Assembly (NCBI GenBank): GCA_029258925.1
Contig: JAPDJV010000010.1
Coordinates: forward strand, 1-32,125
Length of the DNA: 32,125 nt
Direction: 5' to 3'
Source of the DNA: Thermoproteota archaeon
GTDB taxonomy: Archaea; Thermoproteota; Thermoprotei_A; EX4484-217-1; JAPDJV01
The position numbers and the translations under genes were made by a program. This document shows positions 31,892 through 32,125 of this stretch, in pieces (the stretch's first letter is position 1; each line of letters starts with the position of its first letter). The notes below the pieces were generated by a model. That model saw only the letters and a program-made list of their open reading frames with translations. It did not search any database and was not told where the DNA came from.

Positions 31892-32125
31892 ATGCCTATA
31901 GAGTTCGGCAGTGTAGAACTAGAGTTCATATCTAAGATGGCAAAGCTGTCGTATAAGTGGGGCTTAGGGGAAGCAGTTGGCAAAATCCTAGGAGTATTAT
32001 TGCTCAGCGAAGAACCTTTAACCCAAAGAGACCTCGCCGAAATAACCGGTTACAGTGTGGGTGTTGTAAGCAGTAGTCTAACGATACTTGAGAGACTCGG
32101 ACTAGTGGTATACGAGAAGATTAAG
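31892..32125 (+). CDS. GbsR/MarR-like winged-helix regulator, 3' end cut off
   Basis: The first 78 codons are present and open to the window end. The sequence reads FISKMAKLSYKWGLGEAVGKILGVLLLSEEPLTQRDLAEI, then TGYSVGVVSSSLTILERLGLV. That is a helix, a winged-helix helix-turn-helix and the beginning of the wing, the arrangement of the GbsR family (COG1510). ATG start with AGGTG 6 bases upstream. It is cotranscribed with the radical-SAM gene and probably controls that operon through the palindrome at 30270-30291. Confidence 0.85.
   Translation, partial: MPIEFGSVELEFISKMAKLSYKWGLGEAVGKILGVLLLSEEPLTQRDLAEITGYSVGVVSSSLTILERLGLVVYEKIK

Noticed and set aside
1-32125. tRNA or rRNA genes, CRISPR arrays, insertion sequences
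   Set aside because: No cloverleaf with a TTCRANNC arm, no regularly spaced repeats, and no transposase or terminal repeats were found on reading both strands.

Overview
The window looks like a chromosomal piece of a hyperthermophilic archaeon of the Thermoproteota (crenarchaeal) type, probably Desulfurococcales-like. The reasons are TATA-box promoters without bacterial -35/-10 elements, many TTG and GTG starts behind short GGTGA or GGAGG ribosome sites, toxin-antitoxin pairs, an archaeal pilin N-terminus, and a complete gene set for di-myo-inositol phosphate (DIP), a compatible solute of hyperthermophiles. No species is identified.

Layout. (a) 1-919: a GC-rich edge, gene remnants, and a 100-residue conserved unknown. 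(b) 1022-8266: a class I methyltransferase and a large CobN-type chelatase subunit on the minus strand, divergent from a small membrane protein and a ChlI-ChlD fusion on the plus strand. Together these make a complete AAA+-driven metal chelatase, without other tetrapyrrole genes in view. A degenerate second copy of the 100-residue gene (8513-8818) lies on the far side, so the block is bracketed by paralogues in direct orientation. (c) 8819-12000: an accessory zone of broken genes (macro domain, RelE toxin, winged helix, unknowns). (d) 12037-13818: an intact S9 acylaminoacyl/oligopeptidase. (e) 14282-17002: the DIP pathway, with inositol-1-phosphate cytidylyltransferase, DIPP synthase and inositol-1-phosphate synthase as three separate genes. 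The last has a leader with three successive perfect inverted repeats, one of which covers its ribosome site. (f) 17003-20651: broken radical-SAM and methyltransferase genes around an intact UxaA/SuyB-type lyase subunit. (g) 20780-26460: GDPD phosphodiesterase, a PLDc_N-like membrane peptide, a pilin-anchored surface protein, a MetV-MetF type methylenetetrahydrofolate reductase, a nucleoside deoxyribosyltransferase-like protein and a VapBC pair. (h) 26501-32125: a membrane winged-helix protein paired with a secreted protein, a D-aminoacylase, and a radical-SAM gene whose promoter carries a 22-bp perfect palindrome and which is followed by a GbsR/MarR-like regulator running off the window.

Two themes stand out. 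First, well-conserved metabolic genes are intact, while at least five accessory genes (macro domain, RelE, winged helix, COG1856-like radical SAM, methyltransferase) carry single-base frameshifts, mostly in homopolymers, and one paralogue has an in-frame stop. This is either real decay or consensus error, and only reads can tell. Second, two leaders have striking symmetrical DNA (15718-15795 and 30270-30291), suggesting specific control of DIP synthesis and of the radical-SAM/regulator operon.
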